Translations under genes and position numbers: made by a program | The notes under the pieces: model-generated | Told to the model about the DNA's origin: nothing | Databases searched by the model: none | What the model saw: the letters and a program-made list of their open reading frames with translations, nothing else | Part shown: positions 1 through 9,950 of the stretch, one piece after another | Layout of the letters: each line of letters begins with the position of its first letter | Numbering within the stretch: position 1 is the first letter of the stretch | Assembly (NCBI GenBank): GCA_937926105.1 | Contig: CALANS010000136.1 | Coordinates: 1-64,000, forward strand | Reading direction: 5' to 3' | DNA from: an uncultured Actinomycetes bacterium | Lineage (GTDB): Bacteria; Actinomycetota; Actinomycetes; Mycobacteriales; Nakamurellaceae | Length of the DNA stretch: 64,000 nt

Positions 1-41
1 ATCCGACTCACTAAACCCAGCAAGACCGTGTCTCAAAAAGC

Positions 42-2444
42 TTGACAGGCTCCGAAACCGGTCTGAGTCAGGGCCACGCCGATCCAGGGCACACCCTGCC
101 GGGCTTTCATCCAACTGACGTGGTGACCAGGCAAGTCATGGCGGCGTTCCTGTTCAGGTTGAACGACACCGGAACCATGTCGCTCGGTTCGGGCGCTCCG
201 CTCCCGACGGTGACCGGTCTCAGTAGCGCGACTGGGGGCATTCTGGGCGGTCGCGTCGTCACGATTGCGGGGCGTGGACTGTCGGATGTGACCGCGGTGA
301 CTTTCGATCGGCCGGCCGCCGACCACCCAGCGGCCGGCACCAGCCTGCACGTCCTGTCGGACTTCCGGATCACTGTCCTCGCCCCGGCGCACAGCGCGGG
401 AACCGTCACAGTGCGAGTCCTCACCGAGGATGGAACTTCGGTGCCCACCAAGCACACCGGCTACACCTACGGGCCGGACCTGTCGATTGTTGCTGGTCGC
501 ACCCGCACACCTCATCCGGGCGCGGCGACGTCATCGACCCTCGTCCCGGATGGCATCGCGGTGGACCGCAAGGGCAATCTGTACATCGCCGACTACTACA
601 ACAGCATGGTGGAGAAGGTCTCACCGAAAGGCACGATCAGCGTCATTGCCGGAGTTGGTGTCGATGGTGCCCCGACGCGGGGTGCCGCGATCGCCAGCAA
701 TCTGGCGTCCCCGCGTGGAGTCGCCGTGGACGGTGACGGAAACGTCTACATCGCCGACACCGACAACAACATGGTGGAGAAGGTCACGCCGAGCGGAGTG
801 CTGTCCATCGTGGCCGGCACCGGTACTGCCGCGCCGCCGGTGCCGGGCCGAGCGGTGGCCAGCCCACTCAGCGCCCCCTCTGGTCTTGCCGTGGACGTCG
901 CCGGCAATCTCTACATCTCCGACAGTGGCAACAATGTGGTGGAGAAGGTCACGCAGGGCGGTGTGCTGTCGATCGTGGCCGGTACGGGAGTGCCAGGCAC
1001 GCCGGTGCCCGGCCCGGCCATCAGCAGCTCGCTGTACCACGCCCACGGGATCGCCGTCGACAGCGGCGGGAACCTCTACATCGCCGACACGGGTAACTAC
1101 GTGGTCGAGAAGGTCACCCCGGACGGAGTGCTGTCCATCGTCGCGGGTATCGGCGAGTGGGGACCGTTGACGCCCGGCTCGGCGACGGACACCGCGCTCG
1201 AACAGCCCCTAGGGGTTGCGGTCGACGGTTCCGGCAATATCTACATCGCCGACAGCCGCAGCTACCGGGTGGCGAGAGTGACTCCTGACGGGGTGCTGTC
1301 CGTTTTCGCCGGAGGTGGGAGAACGCCGCCGAGCGTGCCGGGACCCGCCACGGCCACTTTGCTCGACCAGCCGTTCGGAGTTGCCGTCGACGCGGCGGGC
1401 ACCCTCTACATCGCCGATACCCACAACGCGTACGTCGAGAAGGTCGACCGGGACGGCATCCTGTCCCTCGTCGCCGGGGTGTGGGGCTCGGGGTCTCCGA
1501 CCCCGGGACCTGCGAAAGCCAGTGCACTGCGGGAGCCGTCGGCAGTGGCGGTCGATGCCGCGGGCAACTTCTACATCGCAGACACGGCGAACGATGTGAT
1601 CGAAAAGGTCACTCCTGCTGGGAAGTTAAGCATCTTCGCCGGTAACGGGACCTCGGGTCGGCCAACCTCCGGGCCGGCCACGGCGAGCGCCCTGGATGAG
1701 CCGACGGGGGTGGCGGTTGACGCTACCGGAAACGTGTACATTGCTGACCAGCGCAACCAACGGGTGGAAAAGGTTACGCCCGCTGGAGTGCTGTCCATCT
1801 TTGCTGGCGGCGGAGGAAAATTTCCCAGCATCACGCCGGGCCCTGCTACGTCCTACTATCTTGCGCACGTTTACGACGTCGCAGTCGATTCCGCAGGGAA
1901 TGTCTACATCGCGCATCAGAACATGGTCTCTAAGGTCACCCCGGACGGCATACTCTCTGTCGTGGCCGGAGGAGGCCACTCCAGTGTGCTCAAACCCGGC
2001 CGCGCAATAGATGCGGACCTCGGGAATCCGGAAGCGGTGACCGTTGACCGCGCGGGCAACATTTACATCGCAGACTCCTTCGACGGCGTGGTCGCGAAGG
2101 TTACGCCGGCGGGGATGCTGTCGGTAGTTGTGGGTAGGGGAATCGCTCTTCCTCCCGTTCCGGGCCCTGCCGCGGACAGTCCCCTCCGCTATCCGTCCGG
2201 CGTGGTCGTCGGTCCGGCCGGGAACCTGTACATCTCCGACCAGGGCAGCAATGTAGTGGTGAAGGTGACGCCTAAGGGCATTCTGTTCGTCGTCATCGGG
2301 TCGGGCGTCCGTGGTCGGCCGACACCGGGGCTCGCGACTGCCACGAAGCTTGCGTACCCCAAGGGCCTTGCGGTAGATCGGGCCGGTCGGCTGTATGTCA
2401 CTGACAGCGGGAACAACGATATTCATCGAGTGGTGTGGCACTGA
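42..2444 (+). CDS. IPT/TIG plus NHL-repeat beta-propeller protein, 5' end probably broken
   Basis: The 800-residue frame has three parts. Residues 21-42 (GFHPTDVVTRQVMAAFLFRL) look like the tail of an SLH (surface-layer homology) repeat. Residues about 54-142 form an IPT/TIG immunoglobulin-like domain. Residues about 147-799 hold twelve NHL-type repeats with the core VAVDxxGNLYIADTxNNxVEKVTPxGVLSIVAG, typical of secreted or surface beta-propellers that bind proteins or carbohydrates. No signal peptide is visible. The only early start is a TTG, and an in-frame stop lies at 12-14, so the SLH module is cut off. I infer that the 5' part was lost or rearranged; alternative internal starts are GTG at codons 27-28 or ATG at codon 33. 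The propeller is clear; whether the gene is expressed is not. Confidence 0.8.
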   Translation: MTGSETGLSQGHADPGHTLPGFHPTDVVTRQVMAAFLFRLNDTGTMSLGSGAPLPTVTGLSSATGGILGGRVVTIAGRGLSDVTAVTFDRPAADHPAAGTSLHVLSDFRITVLAPAHSAGTVTVRVLTEDGTSVPTKHTGYTYGPDLSIVAGRTRTPHPGAATSSTLVPDGIAVDRKGNLYIADYYNSMVEKVSPKGTISVIAGVGVDGAPTRGAAIASNLASPRGVAVDGDGNVYIADTDNNMVEKVTPSGVLSIVAGTGTAAPPVPGRAVASPLSAPSGLAVDVAGNLYISDSGNNVVEKVTQGGVLSIVAGTGVPGTPVPGPAISSSLYHAHGIAVDSGGNLYIADTGNYVVEKVTPDGVLSIVAGIGEWGPLTPGSATDTALEQPLGVAVDGSGNIYIADSRSYRVARVTPDGVLSVFAGGGRTPPSVPGPATATLLDQPFGVAVDAAGTLYIADTHNAYVEKVDRDGILSLVAGVWGSGSPTPGPAKASALREPSAVAVDAAGNFYIADTANDVIEKVTPAGKLSIFAGNGTSGRPTSGPATASALDEPTGVAVDATGNVYIADQRNQRVEKVTPAGVLSIFAGGGGKFPSITPGPATSYYLAHVYDVAVDSAGNVYIAHQNMVSKVTPDGILSVVAGGGHSSVLKPGRAIDADLGNPEAVTVDRAGNIYIADSFDGVVAKVTPAGMLSVVVGRGIALPPVPGPAADSPLRYPSGVVVGPAGNLYISDQGSNVVVKVTPKGILFVVIGSGVRGRPTPGLATATKLAYPKGLAVDRAGRLYVTDSGNNDIHRVVWH
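540..2440 (+). repeat. Tandem NHL-coding repeat, about 12 units of about 165 bp
   Basis: The DNA encodes about twelve consecutive NHL units of 50-56 codons. Each has the same order of motifs: VAVD, GN(L/V)YIAD, VEKVTP and LS(I/V)xAG, then a Pro/Gly-rich linker of the type PGPA. The ninth unit is shorter, reading YIAHQNMVSKVTP, and the last stops after its first half. Units 2-4 are the most alike. This fits expansion by unit duplication. Confidence 0.85.
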
Positions 2445-2561
2445 TCGAAGCTGAGTTTGCTGCCTACCAGGCGTGATTGGCGATCCGGCCCGACTCTCCT
2501 ATGACGGTTGATGTGGCGCGTGGCCCATCGCGCGCGTGCCGCCAGACTTTCGCCAACCGGC

Positions 2562-3500
2562 TCATGTGCCGGGTCCGCCGAGCACTCGCCGGGAGGCGAA
2601 GCTGCGACGCTCTCCGGACAGCGGGTCGGTGAACTCCAGCCGGTGCGCCAGCAGCCGCAACGGCCGGGTGAAATCGCCCGGCTCCCGGTCCAGCACCACC
2701 GGGTACAGCGGGTCGTTCACGATCGGGATGCCCAGACCGGCCAGGTGCACCCGGAGCTGGTGCGTGCGCCCGGTGGACGGGGTCAGCCGGTAGAGCGCGG
2801 CACCGTTGCCCCGGCCATTCGCGGCACTGGCAACACCGGGCGCCCCAGCCAGTTCCACCCGCGTGACGGCATTCGGTTCACCGGGAACCTCGATGGCCTG
2901 CAGGGACCCGCGGGGCTTGACGATCCGTGAGCGCACCTCGGTGGGCAGCGCCAGGTCGGCGCGGACCGAGGCAAGCGCCAGGTAGGTCTTGGCGACCTCA
3001 CGTCGGGCGAACAGTTCCTGGTAGGCGCCCCGGATCTCTCGCCGCGCCGTGAGCAGCAGCACCCCCGCGGTCAGCCGGTCCAGTCGGTGCGCCGGCGCCA
3101 GCTCCGGCAGACCCAGCTCCCGGCGCAGCCGCACCACGACCGTCTGCACCACATGCCTGCCCCGTGGCATCGTTGCCAGGAAATGCGGCTTGTCCACCAC
3201 CACGATGTCGGAATCCGCGTGCAGCACGGTGATCTCGCCCGGAACCGGTGCTTCGTCGGGCAGGTCGCGATACAGGTATACCCACCCGCCCGGCACGTAG
3301 GGCGTGCCCGGCCGGACCACGCTGCCGTCGCCCAGCAGCACCTCGCCCGCGTCGATCCGCCGCTGCACACCGGGTGCCTTGCGGGTCCGGTCCAGCAGGA
3401 ATTCCGCCACCGTCGACCATGCCCCGCCGCGCGGCAGGTGTAGCCGAGCCGCAGGTACCCCGTCGACGGCCGGCAGCGGTGGATCCCCGCGCGAGCTCAT
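2562..3500 (-). CDS. RluA-family pseudouridine synthase
   Basis: 312 residues. The protein isomerises uridine to pseudouridine in rRNA or tRNA. The catalytic motif HRLDRLTAGVLLL is present with the nucleophile at about Asp141. A family KP motif (VVDKPHFLAT) lies at about 101-110, and the substrate-site segment TGRTHQLRVHLAGLGIPIVND is near residue 245. The first 90 residues replace a canonical S4 domain with a short S4-like stretch (QRRIDAGEVLLGDG). The ATG overlaps the stop of the upstream GGDEF gene in an ATGA, so the two are probably translated together. The exact target base cannot be told from sequence. Confidence 0.88.
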   Translation of the reverse strand: MSSRGDPPLPAVDGVPAARLHLPRGGAWSTVAEFLLDRTRKAPGVQRRIDAGEVLLGDGSVVRPGTPYVPGGWVYLYRDLPDEAPVPGEITVLHADSDIVVVDKPHFLATMPRGRHVVQTVVVRLRRELGLPELAPAHRLDRLTAGVLLLTARREIRGAYQELFARREVAKTYLALASVRADLALPTEVRSRIVKPRGSLQAIEVPGEPNAVTRVELAGAPGVASAANGRGNGAALYRLTPSTGRTHQLRVHLAGLGIPIVNDPLYPVVLDREPGDFTRPLRLLAHRLEFTDPLSGERRSFASRRVLGGPGT

Positions 3501-4924
3501 CGACCGGCCAGGCCCGGCTCCGGGTGCCGCCGACGGCGTTCCCGCTTGTGCCGGTACATCTGCACGTCCGCGTCCCGGACCGCATCCGCGAGCCGCCCGC
3601 CCGGCGCCGCCGTGCCGACTCCCACGCTGGCCGCCACGGTGTGCAAACCGCTGCGGCTGGCGCCCACCGTCTCGGCCAGCGCCCGGTATCGGCGCTGCGC
3701 CGCGCTTCGATCCGCGTGCAGCAGCACGGCGAATTCGTCACCGCCCATCCGGGCCGGGACGTCCTCGGATTCGCAGTGCGACCGGATGGCGTCGGCGCAG
3801 CGGCGCAGCAGGTCGTCGCCCGCGTCGTGCCCGTGCCGGTCGTTGACCTGCTTGAGCCCGTCCACGTCCAGGGTGACCACGCTGACCGTGGCGCCGGCGT
3901 CCACCCGTTCCTGGGCTGCCGCGACCGCCTCGTCCCAGGCCAGCCGGTTGCCCAGTCCGGTGAGCGGATCGGTGCGTGCGGCCCGTGCCGCCCGGTCGGC
4001 CGCCGCCCGCAGGTCGTCTCGCAGCGCCGCGGCGTGCGCGACGACGCTGCCCGCGTCCACCACATGCTGGCCGAGCCGCCGGCATTGGCTGGTGAAGCCC
4101 CGCGGCCGGGCCGCGGTGTGCACCATCAGCAGCATGCCCCCGGCGGGCGGCGGAACCGGCACCGCCAGCAGCGAGCGCACCCCCGGCAACATCGTCACCG
4201 CCTTGAGGGTGGGTGCGGAGGACACGTCCTGCAGGCACCAGAGCGAGGGCCCCATCAGCGCCGCGATCTCGTCCAGGGCGGCGTGCCAGTCCGACGAGGC
4301 CGGCCGTGAAGCGGCCCCGAACGGCTCCGGCGCGATCGCGAGCCGCCCGGCGCCGTCTCGCAGCACGCCGATGTCGCAGCTGAGGGCCTCTGTCGCGACC
4401 GTCACCAGATGCTGCAGGGTGTCGACCAGCCCGGCATTGGTCGGCGCCGCCATCAGCGACCGCACCGTGTGCAGCACCTCAAGCTCGTCGGCCAGCCGCT
4501 TGGACGGCAGCACGTCGTCGATGTCGGTGTCCAGCAGCGCTGCCACGTGCAGCAACTCGGCGTCGTCGGCAGCCGCCAGATCCTCGACCGGATTGCCCAG
4601 CACCACCGCGACATCGTTGCTCACCCTGACAACGGCCCCCGACACCGCGTAGTAGGGGCCGAGCAGCCGCGTGGATTCCGCGAACCGAGCGCGCCGGACC
4701 TCCCCGACGGTGATGGGGATCCGGGAGGTCAGCGGGTCGTCGGCCTCGTCGACCTCGATGATGCCGGCCCAGGAGCGGCCGCGGCCCAGCCCTCCCAGAT
4801 GTGCCCAGCGGGTGGGGCTGACCCGGCGGAACAGCAGCGCATCCACCACTCCCAGGGCGGCGGCCAGCCGGGAGGCATCGTCACCGCTGCCCGGTCGTGG
4901 GGGAGCAGCGGCTGGGCGAACCAT
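3497..4924 (-). CDS. GAF-like plus GGDEF domain protein, putative diguanylate cyclase
   Basis: Read from the ATG at 4924, 475 residues. The N-terminal half contains a GAF-like sensor (about 165-300; segment LVTVATEALSCDIGVLRDGAGR). The C-terminal half is a GGDEF domain with TDPLTGLGNRLAWDEA and an intact RMGGDEF active site at about 393-398, so synthesis of cyclic di-GMP from two GTP is expected. The inhibitory I-site is degenerate: the RxxD position reads ExxD (ESED), so product inhibition is probably absent. The frame remains open upstream to 5038, but that extension would run into the divergent LysR promoter region and has no family similarity. The gene ends in an ATGA overlap with the pseudouridine synthase gene. 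Confidence 0.85.
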   Translation of the reverse strand: MVRPAAAPPRPGSGDDASRLAAALGVVDALLFRRVSPTRWAHLGGLGRGRSWAGIIEVDEADDPLTSRIPITVGEVRRARFAESTRLLGPYYAVSGAVVRVSNDVAVVLGNPVEDLAAADDAELLHVAALLDTDIDDVLPSKRLADELEVLHTVRSLMAAPTNAGLVDTLQHLVTVATEALSCDIGVLRDGAGRLAIAPEPFGAASRPASSDWHAALDEIAALMGPSLWCLQDVSSAPTLKAVTMLPGVRSLLAVPVPPPAGGMLLMVHTAARPRGFTSQCRRLGQHVVDAGSVVAHAAALRDDLRAAADRAARAARTDPLTGLGNRLAWDEAVAAAQERVDAGATVSVVTLDVDGLKQVNDRHGHDAGDDLLRRCADAIRSHCESEDVPARMGGDEFAVLLHADRSAAQRRYRALAETVGASRSGLHTVAASVGVGTAAPGGRLADAVRDADVQMYRHKRERRRRHPEPGLAGR

Positions 4925-5049
4925 GCTGTCGATTATCGCCGCAGTGACCGGTCGTGCACACCCGGTGAAGTGCGGGGTGGCAATGAGCAGCCGGTGACGG
5001 GGTGGGCCTCGGTCGCGGACGCCCGCCGCCCCGGCCATAGGATCTGGCT

Positions 5050-5979
5050 ATGAGCAGTCCGGGACAGGGCCAGCAGCTGCGATTACCCGATCTCGACTCG
5101 TTGGCGCTGCTGGCAGCTGTCGCGGAGCGGGGCAGCCTGGGTCGTGCGGCGCGGGCCCGGGGGATCAGCCAACCGTCGGCGAGCGGCCGGATCGAGGCGC
5201 TGGAGCGACGCCTGGGCGTGCAGCTGCTGGTGCGCAGTACTCGCGGGTCGGCGCTGACCCCGGCCGGGGAGCTGGTGGTCGGTTGGGGTGGCACGGTGCT
5301 GGCCGCCGCCGAGGAACTGTCCCGCGGGGTGGCCGCCCTGCGCCAGCGGCGCTCCGCGGAGTTGACGGTCGCCGCCAGCCTGACCATCGCCGAATACCTG
5401 ATGCCGGAGTGGCTCGTCCGGCTGCACGCCGAGCAGCCGGGCATAGCGGTGCGCCTGCAGGTGGCCAATTCCACGGACGTCGTGGCTGCCGTGCGCGAGC
5501 GGCAGGTGCCCGTCGGGTTCGTGGAGGGGCCGTCGGTGCCGCGGGCCCTGGCCTGGTCGCAGGTCGGCAGCGACCGGCTGGCCGTGGTCGTCGCGCCGGA
5601 GCATCCCTGGGCGTCGCGTCGCTCCCCGGTGCCGATGGCCGAATTCCTGGCCACCCCGCTGCTGTTGCGCGAGCCGGAGTCGGGCACTCGGCAGGCCCTG
5701 GAGCACGCAGTTGCCCGCTGTGGCGCGCTCGCCCCGCCGGCTCTGCAGCTCTCCACGACTACGGCGATCCGTGGCGCTGCGGTGGGTGGCAGCGCGCCGG
5801 CGGTGCTGTCGGAGCTGACGGTGCGGGGGGACGTGGCGGCCGGCCGGTTGACGCCGATAGCGGTGACGGGGCTGTCGGTGCGGCGCCGGCTCCGGGCGGT
5901 GTGGCTTCGTGGCGTGGCGCTGGAGGGTGCCGCGCGAACACTGGTGGAGATGGCGGGCTCGGGCGTCGGCGACGGGTAG
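5050..5979 (+). CDS. LysR-family transcriptional regulator
   Basis: 309 residues. A winged helix-turn-helix spans about 14-73 (LAAVAERGSLGRAARARGIS, then SASGRIEALERRLGVQLL). A LysR substrate-binding domain follows from about 95 (ELTVAASLTIAEYLMPEWL). It is divergent from the GGDEF gene, with about 125 bp between the chosen starts. LysR proteins usually regulate the divergent gene and themselves with a small-molecule effector. No transporter or metabolic gene stands beside it, so the effector cannot be guessed. Confidence 0.88.
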   Translation: MSSPGQGQQLRLPDLDSLALLAAVAERGSLGRAARARGISQPSASGRIEALERRLGVQLLVRSTRGSALTPAGELVVGWGGTVLAAAEELSRGVAALRQRRSAELTVAASLTIAEYLMPEWLVRLHAEQPGIAVRLQVANSTDVVAAVRERQVPVGFVEGPSVPRALAWSQVGSDRLAVVVAPEHPWASRRSPVPMAEFLATPLLLREPESGTRQALEHAVARCGALAPPALQLSTTTAIRGAAVGGSAPAVLSELTVRGDVAAGRLTPIAVTGLSVRRRLRAVWLRGVALEGAARTLVEMAGSGVGDG

Positions 5980-6075
5980 TCAGGGTGCGGGACGGCCGCT
6001 CCGTCGGTATCAGCGGACCGGTCGGGAGTCCGGCGTGCACGGTGGCGAAAATTCTCGCGCCCATCTGCCCCAGGA

Positions 6076-6104
6076 TGGTCGAGAACGGGCCGTCGGCTCC
6101 GTCT
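6076..6104 (+). promoter_or_regulatory. Possible ECF42-type promoter upstream of the DGPF/sigma pair
   Basis: TGGTCGA at 6076-6082 is followed, about 16 bases later, by a CCGTC-containing stretch. From memory, ECF42 sigma factors recognise a TGTCGA-like -35 element and a CGA-type -10 element, and often control their adjacent DGPF genes. The match is partial, so this is only a candidate autoregulatory promoter. Confidence 0.25.
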
Positions 6105-6153
6105 CAGCAGTACGAGCGGCCGACCGGGGCCGCGCGACGAGAGGAGAGTCACC

Positions 6154-6561
6154 ATGAAGTACCTGCTGCTCAAGCACTACCGGGGCACCCCCGCGCCGGC
6201 GGTCAACTGCGCACCGATGGACCAGTGGACGCCCCAGGAGGTCGATGCGCACATCCAGTACATGCACGATTTCGCCGCCCGCCTGGAGGGCACCGGCGAG
6301 TTCGTGGACGGCCAGGCGCTGGCGCCGGACGGCGCGTTCGTGCGGTACGACGGCGAGGGCCGGCCGCCGGTGGTGGACGGCCCCTTCCCGGAGACCAAGG
6401 AGCTGATCGCCGGCTGGATGGTGATCGACGTGGCGTCCTGGGAGCGCGCGGTGGAACTCGCCGGGGAGCTGTCGGCGGCGCCCGGTCCCGGCGGTAAGCC
6501 GATCCACGAATGGCTCGAGGTCCGGCCATTCTTGGCGGCGCCGCCCACCGTGACCGACTAG
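6154..6561 (+). CDS. YCII-related (DGPF) domain protein
   Basis: 135 residues. The start (MKYLLLKHY) and the VDGPFPETKE motif at about 74-82 mark the DGPF subgroup of the YCII family, small dimeric alpha/beta proteins of uncertain catalytic role. A strong ribosome site (GAGGAGAG) precedes the ATG. The stop is followed after 7 bases by the sigma factor gene, so they form an operon. DGPF genes are the standard neighbours of ECF42 sigma factors, and by that association this is probably the sigma factor's target or functional partner. The substrate is unknown. Confidence 0.88.
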   Translation: MKYLLLKHYRGTPAPAVNCAPMDQWTPQEVDAHIQYMHDFAARLEGTGEFVDGQALAPDGAFVRYDGEGRPPVVDGPFPETKELIAGWMVIDVASWERAVELAGELSAAPGPGGKPIHEWLEVRPFLAAPPTVTD

Positions 6562-6568
6562 GACCCGG

Positions 6569-7714
6569 ATGAACCCGGAGTTGCTGCGCGACCAGGTGCC
6601 CGCGGTGATCGGGGCGCTGGTGCGGCGCGGGGCGGACTTCTACTCCGCCGAGGACGCGGTGCAGGACGCGCTGCTGCAGGCCCTCGGTGCGTGGTCGGAT
6701 GATCCGCCCCGCGATCCGGTGGCGTGGCTGGTGACGGTGGCGTGGCGCAAGTTTCTGGATCGGGGCCGCGCCGACCGGTCCCGCCGGGCGCGGGAGACCG
6801 CCGTCGATGTCGAGCCGCTCGCCGGCCCGGTGCCGAGCGCCGACGACACCCTGGCGCTGTACTTCCTGTGCGCGCACCCGTCGCTGCCGTCGGCGTCGGC
6901 CACCGCGCTGACCCTGCGCGCCGTCGGGGGCCTGACGACTAGGCAGATCGCTGCGGCCTATCTGGTGCCGGAGGCGACGATGGCGCAGCGCATCAGCAGG
7001 GCGAAGCGACGCATCGCGGGACTCCCGCTGGACCGGCCGGGCGACCTCGCGACGGTGCTGCGGGTGCTGTATCTGGTGTTCAACGAGGGATACGGCGGTG
7101 ACGTCGATCTCGCCGCCGAGGCGATCCGGCTGGGCCGGCAGCTGCACGCTCTCACCGACGAGCCCGAGGTGGCCGGCCTGCTCGCCCTGATGCTGCTGCA
7201 CCACGCGCGGCGCGCCGCACGCATCGGGCCCGCGGGCCGGCTGGTGCCGCTGGACCGGCAGGACCGAACCCGGTGGGACGAGGCGTCGATCGCCGAGGGG
7301 GTGACGATCCTGCAGGCGGCGCTGGCCCGTGATCGGCTGGGTGAGTATCAGGCGCAGGCGGCGATTGCCGCGCTGCACGCCGATGCCCGGACGGCCGACG
7401 AGACCGACTGGGTGCAGATCGTCGAGTGGTACGACGAGCTGCTGCGGCTGACCGGCAGCCCGTTGGCGGCGCTCAATCGTGCGGTCGCGGTGGGCGAGGC
7501 CGACGGGCCCCAAGCCGGCCTGGCCGCGCTCGCCGAGGTGGACGCCGCGTTGCCGCGCCACACCGCCGCCGCGGCGTACCTACACGAGCGCGCGCGTGAC
7601 ACAGCGCTGGCTGCCGACCTGTACGCGCAGGCCGCGCGGGCGGCGACTAGCGCGGCGGAACGCGACCATCTGACCCGGGAGGCCGCCCGGCTTCGGCAGC
7701 AGGCGAGGCGCTGA
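6569..7714 (+). CDS. ECF42-type RNA polymerase sigma factor with long C-terminal extension
   Basis: 381 residues. The first about 165 carry sigma region 2 (YSAEDAVQDALLQALGAW) and region 4 (LTTRQIAAAYLVPEATMAQR with RAKRRIAG). The remaining about 210 residues are the helical, TPR-like extension found in ECF42, with its marker GYGGD and the block SPLAALNRAVAVGEADGP at about 305-322. No anti-sigma factor gene is present, which agrees with the family: regulation is thought to run through the extension. Coupling with the upstream DGPF gene (7-bp gap) supports the assignment. Confidence 0.9.
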   Translation: MNPELLRDQVPAVIGALVRRGADFYSAEDAVQDALLQALGAWSDDPPRDPVAWLVTVAWRKFLDRGRADRSRRARETAVDVEPLAGPVPSADDTLALYFLCAHPSLPSASATALTLRAVGGLTTRQIAAAYLVPEATMAQRISRAKRRIAGLPLDRPGDLATVLRVLYLVFNEGYGGDVDLAAEAIRLGRQLHALTDEPEVAGLLALMLLHHARRAARIGPAGRLVPLDRQDRTRWDEASIAEGVTILQAALARDRLGEYQAQAAIAALHADARTADETDWVQIVEWYDELLRLTGSPLAALNRAVAVGEADGPQAGLAALAEVDAALPRHTAAAAYLHERARDTALAADLYAQAARAATSAAERDHLTREAARLRQQARR

Positions 7715-7769
7715 GCGGGCTGCCGGAGCCTTGGGTTGGGGTCAGTGGGGCTCGGGGTGGCAGTGGGGT

Positions 7770-8708
<939 letters not shown>

Positions 8709-8717
8709 GGCGCGACC

Positions 8718-9950
8718 CTACGAAGCCAGGTCGCGGATCACCGCCATGGCATCCCACACCTCGGTGAAACTGGCCGGCAGCGGCGACAGGCCGATGCGGA
8801 TCGCGTCCGGGGTGCGAAAGTCGACCAGTACACCGGCCTCGATCAGCGTCGCGGACAGCTCGCGGGCGTCCGCCCGGGAAATCGTCACGTGACCGCCCCG
8901 CTGCGCGGCGTCCCGGGGGGAGCCCAGGGTGAAACCCCGTGGGGCAAGCCACTCGTCGTGCAGCGCGACGACCATCTCGGTGAGCGCCACCGCCTTCGCG
9001 CGGATCGCGGCGATACCCGCCTCGGCGATCACCCGGGCGCCCTCGCGGACGGCCAGCACGCCGGGGATGGTGGGTGTGCCCGACATCATCGAGCGGATCC
9101 CGGCGGCCGGGCGGTAACCCTGCTCCATCTCGAACGCATCGGCCCGGCCGAGCCAGCCCCACAGCGGCTGGTCGAGTCGCTCGTGGTGCCGCCGCGCGGC
9201 GTACAGGAACGCGGGCGCGCCGGGACCGGCGCCGACGAACTTGTAGGTGCAGCCCACCGCGAAATCGACATCCCAGTCGTCCAGGGCGATCTCGCATGAC
9301 CCGACGGAGTGGCACAAGTCCCAGACGGCGAGCGCGCCGGCCTGGTGCGCAGCGGCCGTGATGGCCGGCACGTCCGCCAGGTACCCGGAACGGTAGGCCA
9401 CGTGGCTGGCCGTTACCACCGCGACGTCGTCGTCCAACGACTCCGTCACCTCCTCGGCGGTGAGCCCCGCGGCGGAATCCGGTGTGAGCCATCGGATCTG
9501 CAGGTCCAGCTCGCGGGCGATGGACTCCACCACGAATCGGTCGGTGGGGAAATTGTCCCGGTCGATGAGGACGGTCCGACGGTCCGGGCGCAGGTTCAAC
9601 GCTGCGCGCATCACCTTGTAGAAGTTGATGGTGGTGGAGTCGGCAATCATGGTCTGGCCCGCGGCGGCGCCGAGCGTGGCTGCGGCCAGCTCGTCGCCGA
9701 CCTGCTCGGGTAGGTCCATCCAGGCGCCGGCCTCGCCCGAGGTCCAGGAGCGGATCAGCCGGTGCCCCCACTGATTCTCGGCCAGATCACGCCAGGCGTC
9801 GGCGATCGAGGCGAGCGGCCGGCCCAGAGAATTGCCGTCCAGGTAGGCGACCACATCGTCGCCGTGCGGCAGGAACCGGGCCCGGAATGGGGCTAGCGGG
9901 TCGGCGGCGTCCAGCGCTCCGGCGGCGGCGCGATCGGGTGCGGGCATCAT
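8718..9950 (-). CDS. kynU: Kynureninase
   Basis: 410 residues from the ATG at 9950. This start forms an ATGA overlap with the kynA stop; the 38-residue upstream extension is low-complexity Arg/Gln and was discarded. It is a PLP enzyme that cleaves L-kynurenine to anthranilate and alanine. Family features seen: [11 protein letters not shown] near the N-terminus, WGHRLIRSW, the [12 protein letters not shown] cofactor-site segment, NFPTDRF, the DLCHSVG aspartate and the Schiff-base lysine in [11 protein letters not shown]. The C-terminal [12 protein letters not shown] block is also intact. It lies between kynA and paaX in one operon. Confidence 0.95.
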   Translation of the reverse strand: MMPAPDRAAAGALDAADPLAPFRARFLPHGDDVVAYLDGNSLGRPLASIADAWRDLAENQWGHRLIRSWTSGEAGAWMDLPEQVGDELAAATLGAAAGQTMIADSTTINFYKVMRAALNLRPDRRTVLIDRDNFPTDRFVVESIARELDLQIRWLTPDSAAGLTAEEVTESLDDDVAVVTASHVAYRSGYLADVPAITAAAHQAGALAVWDLCHSVGSCEIALDDWDVDFAVGCTYKFVGAGPGAPAFLYAARRHHERLDQPLWGWLGRADAFEMEQGYRPAAGIRSMMSGTPTIPGVLAVREGARVIAEAGIAAIRAKAVALTEMVVALHDEWLAPRGFTLGSPRDAAQRGGHVTISRADARELSATLIEAGVLVDFRTPDAIRIGLSPLPASFTEVWDAMAVIRDLAS

